The notes under the pieces were generated by a model. It did not search any database. It saw only the letters and a list, made by a program, of their open reading frames with translations, and was not told the DNA's origin. A stretch of 64,000 nt of DNA from Clostridium putrefaciens (lineage in GTDB: Bacteria > Bacillota > Clostridia > Clostridiales > Clostridiaceae). The number at the start of each line of letters is the position of its first letter. Positions within the stretch are counted from its first letter, which is position 1. Below, piece by piece: positions 27,193 through 34,927 of the stretch. The DNA is taken from positions 2,569,001-2,633,000 of the forward strand of contig NZ_UFWZ01000001.1 in NCBI RefSeq assembly GCF_900461105.1, written 5' to 3'. A program made the position numbers and the translations under genes.

Positions 27193-27346
27193 TCAAGTTG
27201 CTACAGCTCCCAATGCTACACCTACAGGTCCTGATACAACTGCTGCCGAGCCTGCTACTATTTCTCCAACTGCTGCAACCACTTTATTCACTGTTGTTCA
27301 ATAAGTCCACCTAGTTGAAATTGCTGCAGCACCACCTTCATATTTT
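27193..27346 (-). pseudogene. Decayed double-glycine bacteriocin-like precursor
   Basis: Read on the minus strand, KYEGG is followed by AAAISTRWTY, an in-frame TGA (27298-27300), then a Gly/Ala/Val-rich segment VVAAVGEIVAGSAAVVSG ending in GAVAT and TGA. This looks like a class II bacteriocin core after a GG cleavage site. The leader is missing, replaced by a fragment of a neighbouring membrane gene. Confidence 0.7.
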
Positions 27347-27352
27347 GGGGTT

Positions 27353-27428
27353 ATTTTTGTTTATAATTAAATGTGAAAAACTAATTACACATATAGGATT
27401 AATAATTGAACTAACAATAATTCTTATA
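27353..27428 (-). pseudogene. Fragment homologous to the 86-residue membrane protein gene at 32333-32593
   Basis: About 70 bp (from TTTATAATTAAATGTG to ACTAACAATAAT on the plus strand) are nearly identical to 32345-32412, the 3' part of the intact gene. The reading frame is not maintained. The rest of 27138-27519 shows no other gene. Confidence 0.75.
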
Positions 27429-27519
27429 AAATGGTTAATAATATACTTAGGGGATATTTTCACATCTCCTTTTATTTTATATAGTTTTTTATACTACTTC
27501 TGACTATTAAAATTTCACT

Positions 27520-28173
27520 TTATCCTTTTAGGATAATCGCCTTTATTTCTTTAGTATTTTTAAAATTATTGTCATATTCTTGTATCTTACCATTACTTAA
27601 CAGCAATATTTTATCGCTGATTTCTTGAGCTATATCTATCATATGTGTAGATATTATTACTGTATTATTGTTTTTTGCATACCTTTTTACTACTTCTATC
27701 ATTGTATCTGCCGCTAAAACATCAAGTGACGTAAAGGGTTCATCCATAAGTATATACTTATATTTCAATAAAAAAGCTATGATTAAAATCAACTTATGTT
27801 TCATACCAAGAGAGTATGAAGAAATAGTTTGTTTTATTTTCTCATTCATTAATAGTTCTGACAACAATTCATTATACATATCCTGATCAAGCTTTACATC
27901 CTTAAAGTTCAATATTACATTAAGGAACTCTTCTCCAGTTAGATAATTATAAAACTGCATTTCATCATGTATATATAACATCTGCGCCGAAAAGCTTGTT
28001 ACATCTATATTTGATGGCAAGTCTCCGTTAAGGCACTTAAGAAGAGTAGTTTTACCTGAACCATTTATCCCTAATAATGAATATACAACGCCCTCTTCAA
28101 TATTAAAAGACAAATCATCTAATATTTTTTTATTTCCATCATATGCAAAAGTAAGATCTTTAATATTAACCAT
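27520..28173 (-). CDS. ABC transporter ATP-binding protein (pair 2)
   Basis: This 217-residue ATPase has Walker A GINGSGKTTLLK, signature-like YSLGMKHKLILIIAFLL, Walker B YILMDEPFTSLD and STHMIDIAQEIS. It is clearly paralogous to 24971-25633. The ATG at 28173 overlaps the permease gene by 8 bases and has GGATGAG just upstream, so it is translationally coupled. Confidence 0.9.
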   Translation of the reverse strand: MVNIKDLTFAYDGNKKILDDLSFNIEEGVVYSLLGINGSGKTTLLKCLNGDLPSNIDVTSFSAQMLYIHDEMQFYNYLTGEEFLNVILNFKDVKLDQDMYNELLSELLMNEKIKQTISSYSLGMKHKLILIIAFLLKYKYILMDEPFTSLDVLAADTMIEVVKRYAKNNNTVIISTHMIDIAQEISDKILLLSNGKIQEYDNNFKNTKEIKAIILKG

Positions 28174-29647
28174 TAATCTCATCCTTTTCTAAAAACTTTA
28201 TTAGTATAAGCTCAATATAGTATCCTAGTATATTTATAAAAATCACAAATAAATATTTTAAAATTAAGCTCTTAATATTTTCAGATATATTTAAAAATGA
28301 TATACCTATCATTATCCTAGCCCCTACTGCTGATATCCCAGAAAACAATATAAATCTAATTGCATTAAACTCCAAATTCATCTTATCTATTCCAAATAAG
28401 ACATAATATCGAATCCACGATAATATAGAAACTACGATTAAAATTGTTTGTAGTAATCCGCCTAAACTTATATTTATTAAAAGATTTGTTAATCCCATTA
28501 AGATTATAGGAACTAATAATAATATAAATATATAATTTGCCTTTTCTCTAAGTATCTTAACTTTATCTGATTTAATATTAAACTTTTTTAAAACTCCAAA
28601 TTCATCATCAACTTTTACTTCATTTATATTAGAAGAAATAACACCTATAAGTATGGGTACATTAATACAGCAACAAATAAGATAAAATATCGATACCAAG
28701 TTAAGTTTCTCCAGTAATACCTTTGGTGTTTCTTGTAAAATAGTGACGCAATAGAAAACAAAGGAACTTACTTGTGACAATATTACTATATAAAACTCTA
28801 TGCCCTTTTTCTTTGTAAAACAATATAAATCTTTAATTAACATCTTCTTATATAAATTACTACCCTTTAATTTTAATATCTTATTTGATAAACCTTTTTT
28901 CGATTCCTTCCTAACTTCAAAAGGATTTAGGATTACATACAAATTCCTTCTCACTAAATTTAATATCATTATATATAAACCAACACCTATAACTCCAACT
29001 ATAGTGAGTATCATAGTGTTTATCTTTGAATATATGTTAAATGTACCTTGTCCATTTCCGAGCAATCCATTTATGATCTCATGTACCATATATGTTTGTA
29101 CTACGAATAATAAAATTATAAATATTATTACTCCTAAAATATATAAAACCTTATTTAATATGTTTTTATTAGATACCGATTCAGCATAGCTTACTGTATA
29201 GGCTATTATCATATTAAACAGATAAAAGTTCATTATGATCAGGAAGCTAATACTTAAAATGCATATTTTATTTGTGGAGCAAATTATTAAAGGTAATAGC
29301 ATAGGAATAATAACTAACAATATTGATTTATATATAGTTAACTCCACTTTTCTTTTTATATAAAGATATCGTTCTTCTTTTATAAATACTAATATAGGAT
29401 CTTTCCTAAAATCTTTTATATTTTTCTTAAGTATGAGCTGAAGCACCAATATTATTAAACAAATTTTATTTATAATACTTGCAACATATGCACTATTTTG
29501 TACTTGTCCATATGCATTTAAACAAAATATAAATATTATAATTGGCGTTAACAAATACCTCAAAATTATTTTGATTGTTGATACTTTTAAATCAAAACTT
29601 TTAGCCCTTTTACTAATCCACTGAAAATACAATAACTTTTTTAACAT
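28166..29647 (-). CDS. ABC transporter permease (pair 2)
   Basis: This 493-residue polytopic protein has the same length, loop pattern and position relative to its ATPase as pair 1. Examples are the basic loop RNLYVILNPFEVRKESKKG and the C-terminal helix FLFVIFINILGYYIELILIKF region. The start at 29647 follows GAGAGG by 6 bases. Likely a peptide exporter or immunity transporter; no substrate evidence. Confidence 0.8.
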   Translation of the reverse strand: MLKKLLYFQWISKRAKSFDLKVSTIKIILRYLLTPIIIFIFCLNAYGQVQNSAYVASIINKICLIILVLQLILKKNIKDFRKDPILVFIKEERYLYIKRKVELTIYKSILLVIIPMLLPLIICSTNKICILSISFLIIMNFYLFNMIIAYTVSYAESVSNKNILNKVLYILGVIIFIILLFVVQTYMVHEIINGLLGNGQGTFNIYSKINTMILTIVGVIGVGLYIMILNLVRRNLYVILNPFEVRKESKKGLSNKILKLKGSNLYKKMLIKDLYCFTKKKGIEFYIVILSQVSSFVFYCVTILQETPKVLLEKLNLVSIFYLICCCINVPILIGVISSNINEVKVDDEFGVLKKFNIKSDKVKILREKANYIFILLLVPIILMGLTNLLINISLGGLLQTILIVVSILSWIRYYVLFGIDKMNLEFNAIRFILFSGISAVGARIMIGISFLNISENIKSLILKYLFVIFINILGYYIELILIKFLEKDEING

Positions 29648-29766
29648 ATTAAACCTCTCAATCAAAATGTAATTTAGCATAAGATAGTTAATAACCCCAT
29701 GATATCTTCAATATACCTTTTCACATAAAAATAATCACATAAAAACTCACCTACTATTAATACCAC

Positions 29767-29947
29767 TTATTTAATAAAAAACTTATTTTTAATAAATACA
29801 CTTATAAATATAATTATTAATAACGCGAATATCCCCATAAACACAAATGGCAATTTTTCATTTGAACCATATTTACTTTTCATTAAAATAATCATACTAC
29901 TCAACATAATTAAAAGAATTATACTAAATATAAAAATTATTTCTTGG
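29767..29947 (-). pseudogene. Decayed copy of the 59-residue membrane protein gene (24500-24679)
   Basis: The frame reads IIFIFSIILLIMLSSMIIL, KSKYGSNEKLPFVFMG and continues to TAA, nearly the same as the intact gene. It has no start codon: a TGA occurs just before the conserved part. The rest of 29648-29969 holds nothing else recognisable. Confidence 0.8.
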
Positions 29948-29969
29948 ATTCAATATCAATAAATATTAT

Positions 29970-30398
29970 TTATTCTAAAGGTTTATATTTAACTTCTTCA
30001 GTCAAATATATTATATCTTCAATTCTACCCCTCAAATATTTATTATCATAAATAAAACTCTTAGATATTTCACTTATATCTGCAATAATATCAAAATTAA
30101 TCTTTTCCTTCTCACGTAAACGTTCGTTAATAATATTATCAATCTTTTCTACCGCTAGTAAATCCATATTTTCAATCTTATATTGAGCAATCCCCCAAAT
30201 TATACTAATAACAATAACTACTATCATACTAATTAAAATACTATATATTAGAAATACTATGAAATTTAACGAATATAATATCATTAGTAACATTAAAATA
30301 TTCACAATAGATACTATCTTAAGTCCCAACATGTACCTTTTTCTATAAACTTCTATAATCTCTTTGTAGTCTTCTCTTCTATTATCATAAAATTTCAT
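29970..30398 (-). CDS. Membrane-anchored protein, 142 residues
   Basis: Start at 30398 follows GAGGA by 6 bases. An N-terminal charged stretch (FYDNRREDYKEIIEVYRKRY) precedes two adjacent membrane helices (residues about 28-75), and the last 65 residues are a charged cytoplasmic helix-rich tail. No family recognised. Position between ABC pair 2 and other small membrane genes fits an immunity or accessory role. Confidence 0.6.
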   Translation of the reverse strand: MKFYDNRREDYKEIIEVYRKRYMLGLKIVSIVNILMLLMILYSLNFIVFLIYSILISMIVVIVISIIWGIAQYKIENMDLLAVEKIDNIINERLREKEKINFDIIADISEISKSFIYDNKYLRGRIEDIIYLTEEVKYKPLE

Positions 30399-30482
30399 TA
30401 GAATCCTCACTTTCATATGAATCAGTTTTATTGCATGGGTTTTTACTTATTTAATAGACAAAAAACAATAATTTAAAAAGTA

Positions 30483-30656
30483 TTATTGTTTTTTCTTAAC
30501 TAATATCCGCATTAATATACTTATCTCTGCTAGAACAGATGATGCCATTATTATATAAAATGTTTTATCATGTAAACTTAAACTCAAAGCAATCATAAGT
30601 ATTATTACAATAACTATATGAATAACTAATAATAATTTTAATTCAAATAATCTCAT
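30483..30656 (-). CDS. Small membrane protein, 57 residues
   Basis: GGAGGT lies 7-8 bases before the ATG at 30656, which is preferred to a longer frame. Two helices (LLLVIHIVIVIILMIALSL and FYIIMASSVLAEISILM) and a basic end (RILVKKKQ). No family recognised. Confidence 0.6.
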   Translation of the reverse strand: MRLFELKLLLVIHIVIVIILMIALSLSLHDKTFYIIMASSVLAEISILMRILVKKKQ

Positions 30657-30744
30657 ATTATTTACCTCCAACTTTAGTATAATATTAATTTTAAATCCAG
30701 TCATTAATATCACTCTATCGGATCTTCTGTAGATGATTGGTGAT

Positions 30745-30945
30745 TCAATACCTCTTTATATGAATTACTTTTACTAAAGCTGTTTTTACCGTTTGTAGCA
30801 TCTCTTTCTGCTCTAGTAATTAATTCTATTCTTCTATTTATTATATATATTCGGGAATTAACTTGTCCTAATTGTAGCTTTGACCCCACAGGCTTTAATC
30901 TTATTAAAGTATCGCCTTCGTTAACTTACTTGCATTCTTCTATTT
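30745..30945 (-). pseudogene. Fragment of an hlyD-like gene
   Basis: About 200 bp match 38080-38270 of the intact HlyD-like gene at roughly 85-90 percent by eye, including the segment for the coiled coil and the first beta strands, but with stops and substitutions. It lies between small membrane genes, so it is a leftover of a duplicated export cassette. Confidence 0.85.
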
Positions 30946-30948
30946 AAA

Positions 30949-31557
30949 CTATTTTATAGCAATTGCTCTTATAAGATAGTTAATAATGCCTATACCGAAT
31001 AAAATCAATATAAGTATCCAGTCATATCCATAAACATCTGACTTTATATAAGCATATGTGGCTAAAATTATTGCAATTATTATATACAATATTGAGTAAA
31101 GCATACCTTCTTTAATAGGCATAATATCTTCATTATTATCCTCACGTCCATTTATATATTTAATTCCATATACAATAGACAAAATAAGCCCCAATAAACC
31201 AAAGAAAATATAGATATCTGACTTTGCATAATCATATGTGGCTGAAATTATTGCAATTATCATATAGAATATTGAGTAAACCATGCCTCCATTAATAGGC
31301 GTACTATCTTCATTATTATCTTCACGTCCATTTGTATCTTTAATGCCATGTATAATAGACGCAATAAGCCCCAATAAAACAAAGAAAATATTTATAGAAG
31401 AGTGAAATCTATTATTCCACATATAAATAAGTGAAAATATAATAATTATATTTATTACATAAACAGATAAAAGAATCTTAATATTTCTTTTTCTGAAAAT
31501 GTCACTATATGCTGAAAATATACAGATGGTTATGACTACAAGTAAAGAGTTCCACAT
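30949..31557 (-). CDS. Polytopic membrane protein with an internal 60-residue tandem duplication
   Basis: The start at 31557 (MWNSLLVVITICIFS) is chosen because the upstream small ORF ends TAATATG here and GGAAG precedes it; a longer frame exists to 31614. The 202-residue protein has about seven helices. Two units of 60 residues, each containing NGREDNNED, follow one another. The DNA units (period 180 bp, about 31087-31446) are still similar, so the duplication is fairly recent. No family recognised; candidate immunity protein of the small leader ORF upstream. Confidence 0.65.
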   Translation of the reverse strand: MWNSLLVVITICIFSAYSDIFRKRNIKILLSVYVINIIIIFSLIYMWNNRFHSSINIFFVLLGLIASIIHGIKDTNGREDNNEDSTPINGGMVYSIFYMIIAIISATYDYAKSDIYIFFGLLGLILSIVYGIKYINGREDNNEDIMPIKEGMLYSILYIIIAIILATYAYIKSDVYGYDWILILILFGIGIINYLIRAIAIK

Positions 31558-31558
31558 A

Positions 31559-31696
31559 TTACTTCCAAACCATCTGGCATGTAGTATATGATAATCTGCC
31601 ATCTGTAGAACCATCTACTCCGTCAATATGATTAGCTAAATGTGTTCCAACTTGTAATTGTAAGTTATAATTTCTGTTTAATGCATATGAACTCAT
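31559..31696 (-). CDS. Small ORF with degenerate copy of the peptide leader, 45 residues
   Basis: The ORF begins MSSYAL like the two intact precursors and shares their upstream sequence (31697-31725). After that it diverges (QLQVGTHLANHIDGVDGS) and lacks a GG site and a hydrophobic core. It stops in TAATATG, coupling to the membrane gene downstream. It is either a decayed precursor or a short peptide with an altered leader. Confidence 0.5.
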   Translation of the reverse strand: MSSYALNRNYNLQLQVGTHLANHIDGVDGSTDGRLSYTTCQMVWK

Positions 31697-31726
31697 TTTT
31701 AAAATCCCCTTTTAATTGTATGTTTT

Positions 31727-32074
31727 TTATTTAGACCTGTTGTAAAATGTCCCCTTATTCAACCTCTTTTCTAATATATATAAACCTATTGGTGGAATAA
31801 TAAAATATCCTATAATAACTGCTAATGCACTATTTCTAATAAATCTATCAATTAAAATTATTATTACACAATATACTCCACCTATTTTACATATCTTTTC
31901 TGTGTCTTTCATTAATTTGTTTTTATCAACCTTTTTATCAGTATTTCCTGACCTTTCTAAATTCTTTCTTACAAAGTAGTTTAACATTCTATTGGGAGAA
32001 ATAATTAATATTACCCCAAATATAAAAGTCAAAATCTTGCTAACAATAAAAATTAAAAACCTAATAGTCTCCAA
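31727..32074 (-). CDS. Small membrane protein, 115 residues
   Basis: A TTG start at 32074 has GGAGGAG about 10 bases upstream. Two N-terminal helices (IFIVSKILTFIFGVILIIS) then a charged loop with KNLERSGNTDKKVDKNKLMKD and two further helices. No family recognised. It sits in the row of small membrane genes of the peptide island. Confidence 0.6.
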   Translation of the reverse strand: METIRFLIFIVSKILTFIFGVILIISPNRMLNYFVRKNLERSGNTDKKVDKNKLMKDTEKICKIGGVYCVIIILIDRFIRNSALAVIIGYFIIPPIGLYILEKRLNKGTFYNRSK

Positions 32075-32099
32075 TATGACACTCCTCCATTTTCAATAA

Positions 32100-32250
32100 T
32101 ATAAATAAATCATGTTTTAAATGAAACTCCTCCTTATCAAGATGAGTAAGTTCAAGATACCAAATCAAAGATTTGGACTTTCATTCATTTACTCATACTT
32201 AACCCTCGTTTCAGTTACCATTCCTAGGGTTAAATTAATCTTTATACTTT
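32100..32250 (-). repeat. hlyD 3' fragment carrying a 70-bp palindromic insert (copy B)
   Basis: The part around TTACCATTCCTAGGGTTAAA matches the 3' end of the intact HlyD-like gene (37436-37490). An extra segment of about 70-75 bp is inserted, with nested inverted repeats (ATGAGTAA...TTACTCAT and CCAAATC-AAA-GATTTGG). A near-identical block lies at 33630-33780. The rest of 32075-32332 shows no gene. Confidence 0.8.
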
Positions 32251-32332
32251 ACCTTTTAAGACGCTTATGAAAAGTCCCTTCATTCTGATAATTTATTATA
32301 TCATCACTACTAAGGTGTTTTATCTTTATATT

Positions 32333-32593
32333 TCAGGATTTTTTTTTGCTTATAATTAAATATGCAAAACTAATTACATATATAGGATTAATAATTGAAC
32401 TAACAATAATATTAATTATACTTTGGTATTCAAAAATGACTCTTATTAAAATATCAATAAATAGCAATCCAAGTGATACTATAAAAACCAATTTATTTCT
32501 ATTTAAAATCTTATCTTTTATCTTTTTATAATTTAATAATAATATCATTAGTATTATTGACACTATTATTATTCTAATAAGAATATTATGCAT
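32333..32593 (-). CDS. Small membrane protein, 86 residues
   Basis: GGAGG lies just before the ATG. Three helices: ILIRIIIVSIILMILLL, KLVFIVSLGLLFIDILIR and IIVSSIINPIYVISFAYLI. A fragment of a second copy is at 27353-27428 beside a decayed precursor, so this gene type travels with precursor genes, as immunity genes do. Function not shown. Confidence 0.65.
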   Translation of the reverse strand: MHNILIRIIIVSIILMILLLNYKKIKDKILNRNKLVFIVSLGLLFIDILIRVIFEYQSIINIIVSSIINPIYVISFAYLIISKKKS

Positions 32594-32653
32594 CCTACCT
32601 CCTATAAAATTATTCTGTTTTAACTAAGTTTAATGATAAATTATTAAATTAGA

Positions 32654-32687
32654 TTAGTGAAATCTATTTAATGATAGATTTCACTAA
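32654..32687. terminator. Inverted repeat, probable terminator
   Basis: A perfect 14-bp inverted repeat (TTAGTGAAATCTAT and its complement) with a 6-base loop. It is followed by A/T-rich sequence on the minus strand rather than a long U-run, so the function is probable but not certain. Confidence 0.6.
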
Positions 32688-32713
32688 CTGTTATGATATA
32701 CTTTTGTAAATTA

Positions 32714-32855
32714 TTAAAAATCCCAAATGAATCCAATGACTGTATTAATTGCTGCTTTGACTCCACAGCTTTAAGCTTATTAAAATATCACCTTCGTTAA
32801 CTTACTTGCATTCTTCTATAAAAATTTCATTCATAATAATTATATTTGAAATTTA
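32714..32855 (-). pseudogene. Composite remnant: hlyD fragment joined to a precursor C terminus
   Basis: Positions about 32755-32855 match part of the HlyD-like gene (38200-38275). Fused to it is a frame ending KAAINTVIGFIWDF and TAA, which looks like the end of a bacteriocin-type core. No start codon. The rest of 32594-32980 contains only the inverted repeats listed separately. Confidence 0.65.
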
Positions 32856-32887
32856 CACCTTAAATCTATTTACTGCACAAACGAACA

Positions 32888-32943
32888 AATAAGCGTATGA
32901 TATTCCAATGTATAGAATTCTATACGCTTATTCAGAATTTTTT
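32888..32943. terminator. Inverted repeat downstream of the 70-residue membrane gene
   Basis: AATAAGCGTAT pairs with ATACGCTTATT across 23 bases that contain a second palindrome GTATAGAATTCTATAC. A T-run follows on the plus strand. The peptide and immunity transcript ends here on the minus strand, where the U-run is weak. Confidence 0.5.
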
Positions 32944-32980
32944 ACCTTTATGGTATTTCACTTATACTAATATTATTGTT

Positions 32981-33193
32981 TTAATTTCTTTTTTTACACT
33001 TTTTTAAAATTAATTTTGTTAATATATATGATGGATATCCCACAATAATAGCAATAATAATTCTAATAAGTATACTTCTTTCAGGTATGGCTAAAATTAT
33101 AATAGTATTTATTATAATAACTACTACTATCCATGTAATCCAAACCTTCCTACTTTCTTTGCATACCTTTTTCAATTTATTAGAACCACCCAT
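32981..33193 (-). CDS. Candidate immunity protein for peptide 1, 70 residues
   Basis: The start codon overlaps the stop of the precursor gene (TAATG), so the two are translationally coupled. The protein is basic and has two helices (VWITWIVVVIIINTIIILAI and LIRIIIAIIVGYPSYILTKLIL). Size, charge and coupling are those of class II bacteriocin immunity proteins. The assignment is by context only. Confidence 0.7.
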   Translation of the reverse strand: MGGSNKLKKVCKESRKVWITWIVVVIIINTIIILAIPERSILIRIIIAIIVGYPSYILTKLILKKCKKRN

Positions 33194-33513
33194 TAACTAT
33201 AATGTCCTATTATATATCCTGTAACTACACCAGCACAGCCGGCTAATATTGCAGCTGATGCAACTGGATTTGCCACAATGATTGTCGCTGCTGCAGTTAC
33301 TGCACTTCCTACCCAACTATAAGCTGCTATTGCAGCTGTAACCATGTAAGGATAAATTTTAATGCCTGCAGCAATTGCACCAGCTGCACATATAGATCCT
33401 AATGTACTAACTGCTACGTCGTACAAGAATCCAGCACCTCCATCAACATATTCCATTTCCTCTCTTTCAATCTCTACATAATTATTTGGTAATTGTAATG
33501 CATATGAACTCAT
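33193..33513 (-). CDS. Double-glycine leader peptide precursor 1 (bacteriocin-like)
   Basis: This 106-residue precursor has a 26-residue leader MSSYALQLPN...EMEYVDGG, the pattern recognised and cut by C39-peptidase ABC exporters after GG. The 80-residue core (AGFLYDVAVSTLGS...) is rich in Ala, Gly, Ile and Val with GxxxG-like spacing and is strongly hydrophobic, as in membrane-active class II bacteriocins, though long. The leader and about 180 bp upstream are almost identical to precursor 2 at 36921-37292 while the cores are unrelated. AAAGGGG precedes the ATG by about 9 bases. Function as a bacteriocin is inferred. Confidence 0.82.
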   Translation of the reverse strand: MSSYALQLPNNYVEIEREEMEYVDGGAGFLYDVAVSTLGSICAAGAIAAGIKIYPYMVTAAIAAYSWVGSAVTAAATIIVANPVASAAILAGCAGVVTGYIIGHYS

Positions 33514-33531
33514 TTTTACAGTCCCCTTTCA

Positions 33532-33593
33532 ATTATATGTTTTTTTATTTATATTAAAAGGTATCTTAAGCTAACTCTAATAACTAATTAACT
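33532..33593 (-). promoter_or_regulatory. Promoter region of precursor 1 with repeated AGTTA motifs
   Basis: A TATAAT -10 (33532-33537) lies 19 bases before the precursor ATG. Upstream on the same strand AGTTA occurs three times at 8-9 bp intervals (33572-33593). The same arrangement, with one change, precedes precursor 2. They are candidate sites for the LytTR regulator of the island; this is inference. Confidence 0.45.
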
Positions 33594-33629
33594 CTTTTTA
33601 GTTTAATTGAACTTTATACCTATTTGTTC

Positions 33630-33780
33630 CATGAAATATTTCATATTTTAAATGAAACTCCTCCTTATCAGGATGAGTAAGTTCAAGATACCAAATCAAA
33701 GATTTGGACTTTCATTCATTTATTCATACTTAACCCTCGTTTCAGTTACCATTCCTAGGATTAAACTAACCTTCTCATCT
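33630..33780 (-). repeat. hlyD 3' fragment carrying a 70-bp palindromic insert (copy D)
   Basis: The fragment reads LGMVTETRVKYE, then the insert with its nested palindromes, then MKYFMEQIGIKFN and TAA. In the intact gene (37382-38494) VKYE is followed directly by KITYMKYFMEQIGIRFN. The insert is therefore a secondary insertion. It is nearly identical to 32100-32250. Confidence 0.85.
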
Positions 33781-33783
33781 TAT

Positions 33784-33872
33784 TTATGAAAAAGATGTCA
33801 CAGATTACAGATATTAAATAAATACTAGATGATATTAATGATGAAGAAGTATCAGAAATTATAAGGAATATA
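33784..33872 (+). pseudogene. Fragment of a SulP transporter gene
   Basis: Read on the plus strand this gives FMKKMSQITDIK, stop, ILDDINDEEVSEIIRNI, against FMKKMAEVTDVKCIVDDINDDEISDVIRNV of the intact SulP gene (23662-23751). It is a decayed second copy whose remaining 3' part is replaced by the intron remnant and repeats. Its downstream terminator survives at 34928-34951. Confidence 0.88.
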
Positions 33873-33924
33873 TCTCTCCATCAAATGCTTAGAAGAACTT
33901 ATCCATGGGCGTAGCAGCCGTCAT

Positions 33925-33949
33925 CCCCCACCTTGAAAAGGTTAGGGGT
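33925..33949. other. Stable stem-loop in the junction region
   Basis: CCCC-ACCTT-GAA-AAGGT-TA-GGGG forms a compact G+C-rich hairpin in otherwise A+T-rich DNA. Such hairpins occur near the ends of IS200/IS605 elements; no transposase is left, so origin is uncertain. The rest of 33873-33976 holds no gene. Confidence 0.45.
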
Positions 33950-33976
33950 GTTACGGATAGTAGCCATCGTATAAAT

Positions 33977-34074
33977 CATAACGCCTGTCTTTGTAAAAAG
34001 AATATCATCTATCCTAATATGTGTATATAGCCTTTAAGTATACAACCTAATAATTGTATTATTCGTCATTATCA
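33977..34074. repeat. 98-bp repeat, copy 1
   Basis: This segment equals 41404-41501 with one mismatch. Copy 2 is the intergenic region between agrB-like and exporter genes. Here it is fused to the 3' end of the intron-encoded reverse transcriptase gene. Confidence 0.92.
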
Positions 34075-34680
34075 ATTGCCAAGCCTTATTGTTTGGTAGG
34101 CCTAACTTAACAAGGTTTTCGTGCTTTGTTTTGATTTTTTCCATTGTTTCCAAAAACACATTCTAATCCTTCGTCTTAACCATTCATCAAGGGTTTTAAG
34201 AATACTTTTAATGTTTGCAATAGCAAAATAATTTACCCATCCTACTATTACCTGCTTAAGTTTCATAAACCTATATTCCATGCTTATCGCATTACTTCTT
34301 GAAGTTAATTCCTTTAGCTTTGCTTTGAATTTATTCATAGGCTTTTGAGGAACTCTTATTCTGTATTCACCTTTTGCTCGGTAAAATGAAAATCCTAAAA
34401 GTTTAAGTTTCCAGGGTCTATCTACTGTACTCTTTTCTTTATTCACTTTAAGCTTTAATTTTTCCTCAATAAATCTTGTAATTCTCTTCATTACTCTATT
34501 TGCTGATTTATCACTTTTAACATATATATTAGCATCATCAGCATATCTACAAAAGTTTAGTCATCGTGTTGTTAGTTCTCCATAAAGTTCATGTAACATT
34601 ACGTTACCTAATAATGGGGACAATGGTCTACCTCGAGGTGCTCCTTCTTCAGTATTCATTAGTACCCCATTTATCATCAC
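34075..34680 (-). pseudogene. Group II intron reverse transcriptase/maturase, truncated and mutated
   Basis: The frame shows EEGAPRGRPLSPLLGNVMLHEL, the catalytic FCRYADDANIYVK and a maturase end with LGFSFYRAKGEYRIRVP and QVIVGWVNYFAIANI. An in-frame TGA (34561-34563) stands where Gly is expected before LNFCRYADD. A frameshift near 34110 separates the ORF from KNLVKLG-like sequence (ENLVKLGLPNNKAW). The N-terminal half of the enzyme is missing and the 3' end runs into the 98-bp repeat. It is inactive. Confidence 0.9.
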
Positions 34681-34922
34681 TCCATCTATCTACTACATTT
34701 ACATCGCCTGTTTTGAATAGTTTTGGGCTTCGTTTTGTATTGCAAACTTACCCACAAACATATGCCTTATATGCAGTTTCTGTTCGTCAGACCAGAGTTT
34801 TGCCGCCGACTTCCTTCAGATTCCACTTCGCGGTGTACACCCTTATCTTAAGCTATGCACTTGGCACTATTAACCCGTGCTAGGGACTTTCACCCATTAG
34901 ATTGCGCCCATACCGGGCGCAC
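34075..34922 (-). mobile_element. Group IIC intron remnant
   Basis: On the minus strand the element begins GTGCGCCCGGTATGGGCGC, followed by GGGTGAAAGTCCC, typical 5' sequence of bacterial class C group II introns. It lies 6 bases past a terminator hairpin (34928-34951), the known insertion preference of that class. Domain I and much of the reverse transcriptase are joined by an internal deletion. No domain V or 3' end is found. Confidence 0.85.
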
Positions 34923-34927
34923 AATAA

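Noticed and set aside
34566-34883. Plus-strand ORF of 105 residues
   Set aside because: It is antisense to group II intron domain I and reverse transcriptase sequence and matches no protein pattern.
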